Below, piece by piece: positions 63,190 to 64,000 of a stretch of 64,000 nt of DNA. Position 1 is the stretch's first letter; the number at the start of each line of letters is the position of its first letter. Origin of the DNA: an uncultured Gammaproteobacteria bacterium (GTDB lineage: Bacteria > Pseudomonadota > Gammaproteobacteria > Steroidobacterales > XN24); contig CALDWW010000004.1 of assembly GCA_937924335.1 (NCBI GenBank), forward strand, positions 1 to 64,000, read 5' to 3'. A program made the translations under genes and the position numbers. The notes beneath the pieces were generated by a model. That model saw only the letters and a list, made by a program, of their open reading frames with translations, did no database searches and was not told the DNA's origin.

Positions 63190-64000
63190 ATGAGAGCCTC
63201 ACTTCCGGAAGTGGGCGCCAGAGATGCCCTGCCGATAGCCTTCGTCCACATTCAGAAGAGCGCCGGCACCTCCTTCAGGTTTGTCCTGCGCAACTCCTTC
63301 GGGCTGCGGCATAGCGACGTAAACCCGCTCGATCCGTCGCCCGGAAAGCCGTTCGACAGGCATGATCTTCGATTCGTCAGATCGTCAAATCCACAAGTAG
63401 CCAGCATCAGCGATCATGAGCTCATCGAGCCGAACCGGTACCTGGCAGGACTCGTATCGTCGTACACGATGTTGAGGGACCCGGTGGACCGCGCGCTTTC
63501 CCACTAGCAGGACAAGGTGGCGACCGGTCGCCAGTCAGGGGATTTCGCCCGCTACGTGGATGATCCGGCCAACCACAATTTCCAGGTAAGGAAGATAGCC
63601 GGCACAGAGGATTTCGAGAAGGCCATATTCCTGTTGAGGGAAGCCTTTTTCTTCGTCGGTCTCACGGAGCGGTTCGATGAATCTGTCAGGTTGTTCAGCC
63701 ATCTGTGTCCACACCCGGTCGATAGCCGCTGTCGCCGCCTGAACACGGCGACTCGAGATGACATCAGACGGGAGCTGGAGGCTGAGGGGGCGGCGATGTC
63801 GAGGCTACGAGAAGCCAAGCAACTGGATCGGCAGCTGTGGGAATATGTAGACCGGACGCTTTTCCCGGTCATGCCAGAGCATGCCGGCGGCGGTGCTCCT
63901 ACTGGGACGCTGCCGCAATATCCCCGCGCGAAAATCCCCTGGCGTTTCCAATCCAGCCGGCTGAGGAAGCGCATCGTTTACCGGACTCGCCTGAAGCGGC
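63190..64000 (+). pseudogene. Sulfotransferase-family gene interrupted by an in-frame TAG, 3' end outside the window
   Basis: Residues 1-105 carry the PAPS-binding 5' element AFVHIQKSAGTSF and the 3' element LRDPVDRALSH. They are followed directly by TAG at 63505-63507, where the family usually has Tyr (ALSHY). The same frame then stays open to the window end with sulfotransferase-like sequence (FARYVDDPANHNFQV, FFFVGLTERFDESV). The single amber codon in otherwise intact coding sequence suggests a recent nonsense mutation, a sequencing error, or less likely readthrough. Confidence 0.7.

Noticed and set aside
63552-63974. Minus-strand 140-residue frame
   Set aside because: Shadow of the sulfotransferase coding strand, which is clearly homologous in the other direction.

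Overview
The window is 64 kb of GC-rich, densely coded chromosome from a Gram-negative bacterium, most likely a free-living gammaproteobacterium. The gene set points that way: ccoNOQP with ccoGHIS, an Fnr that keeps the spacing of the E. coli sensor cysteines, a cus-type efflux operon, icd-aceK, TonB-dependent uptake and OmpW. The exact lineage (Chromatiales or Woeseiaceae-like) is a guess. No tRNA, rRNA, CRISPR array, IS element, integrase or phage gene was seen. No gene-free stretch exceeds 300 bases.

Layout. 1-2.4 kb: end of nhaA, htpX, and a decayed endonuclease/exonuclease/phosphatase gene. 2.4-10 kb: a sialidase-like lipoprotein divergent from a Cu(I)/Ag(I) efflux operon (small Cys/His protein, cusC, cusB, cusA). 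10-22.1 kb: a nine-gene co-directional cluster, the most interesting part of the window. 22.1-29.4 kb: DUF1232 protein, glgX, OmpA-like protein, CbiM-like membrane protein, M17 aminopeptidase, DUF1461 protein, small lipoprotein. 29.4-37.3 kb: icd-aceK, then a GldA/GldF/GldG/DUF4340 ABC module. 37.5-41.7 kb: small lipoprotein, TonB-dependent receptor, thioesterase, two small proteins, a kinase-like protein. 41.8-46 kb: a 1.4k-residue AAA/P-domain/WD40 protein. 46-52.4 kb: MFS-PlsC fusion, cardiolipin synthase, DUF3149 protein, prolyl aminopeptidase, a secreted protein, class II aldolase. 52.5-62.2 kb: the complete cbb3 oxidase operon with its assembly genes, then ompW. 62.3-64 kb: fnr, and a sulfotransferase gene broken by an in-frame amber codon that runs off the window.

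The 10-22 kb cluster joins parts rarely seen together. It has a Gln/Ser/Gly-repeat lipoprotein and a second lipoprotein; a transmembrane Ser/Thr kinase; a transmembrane FHA-like/PEGA/FGE-fold protein; and a small acidic exported protein. It also has a MotA/TolQ/ExbB proton-channel protein, an actin-like-ATPase/FHA fusion, and two VWA proteins. Both VWA proteins start with one membrane helix that aligns with the ExbD/TolR helix and carries its ion-binding Asp. The channel protein has two pore threonines exactly 33 residues apart, as in ExbB and TolQ. I infer a phospho-regulated, proton-driven envelope machine whose two different stator-type subunits carry VWA domains. I do not know a named system with this composition.

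The respiratory end is coherent. Fnr senses oxygen; a class-II-spaced FNR box lies in the ompW-fnr intergenic region; and the high-affinity cbb3 oxidase, with its copper P-type ATPase, follows. Copper therefore appears twice, as efflux (cus) and as oxidase maturation (ccoI).
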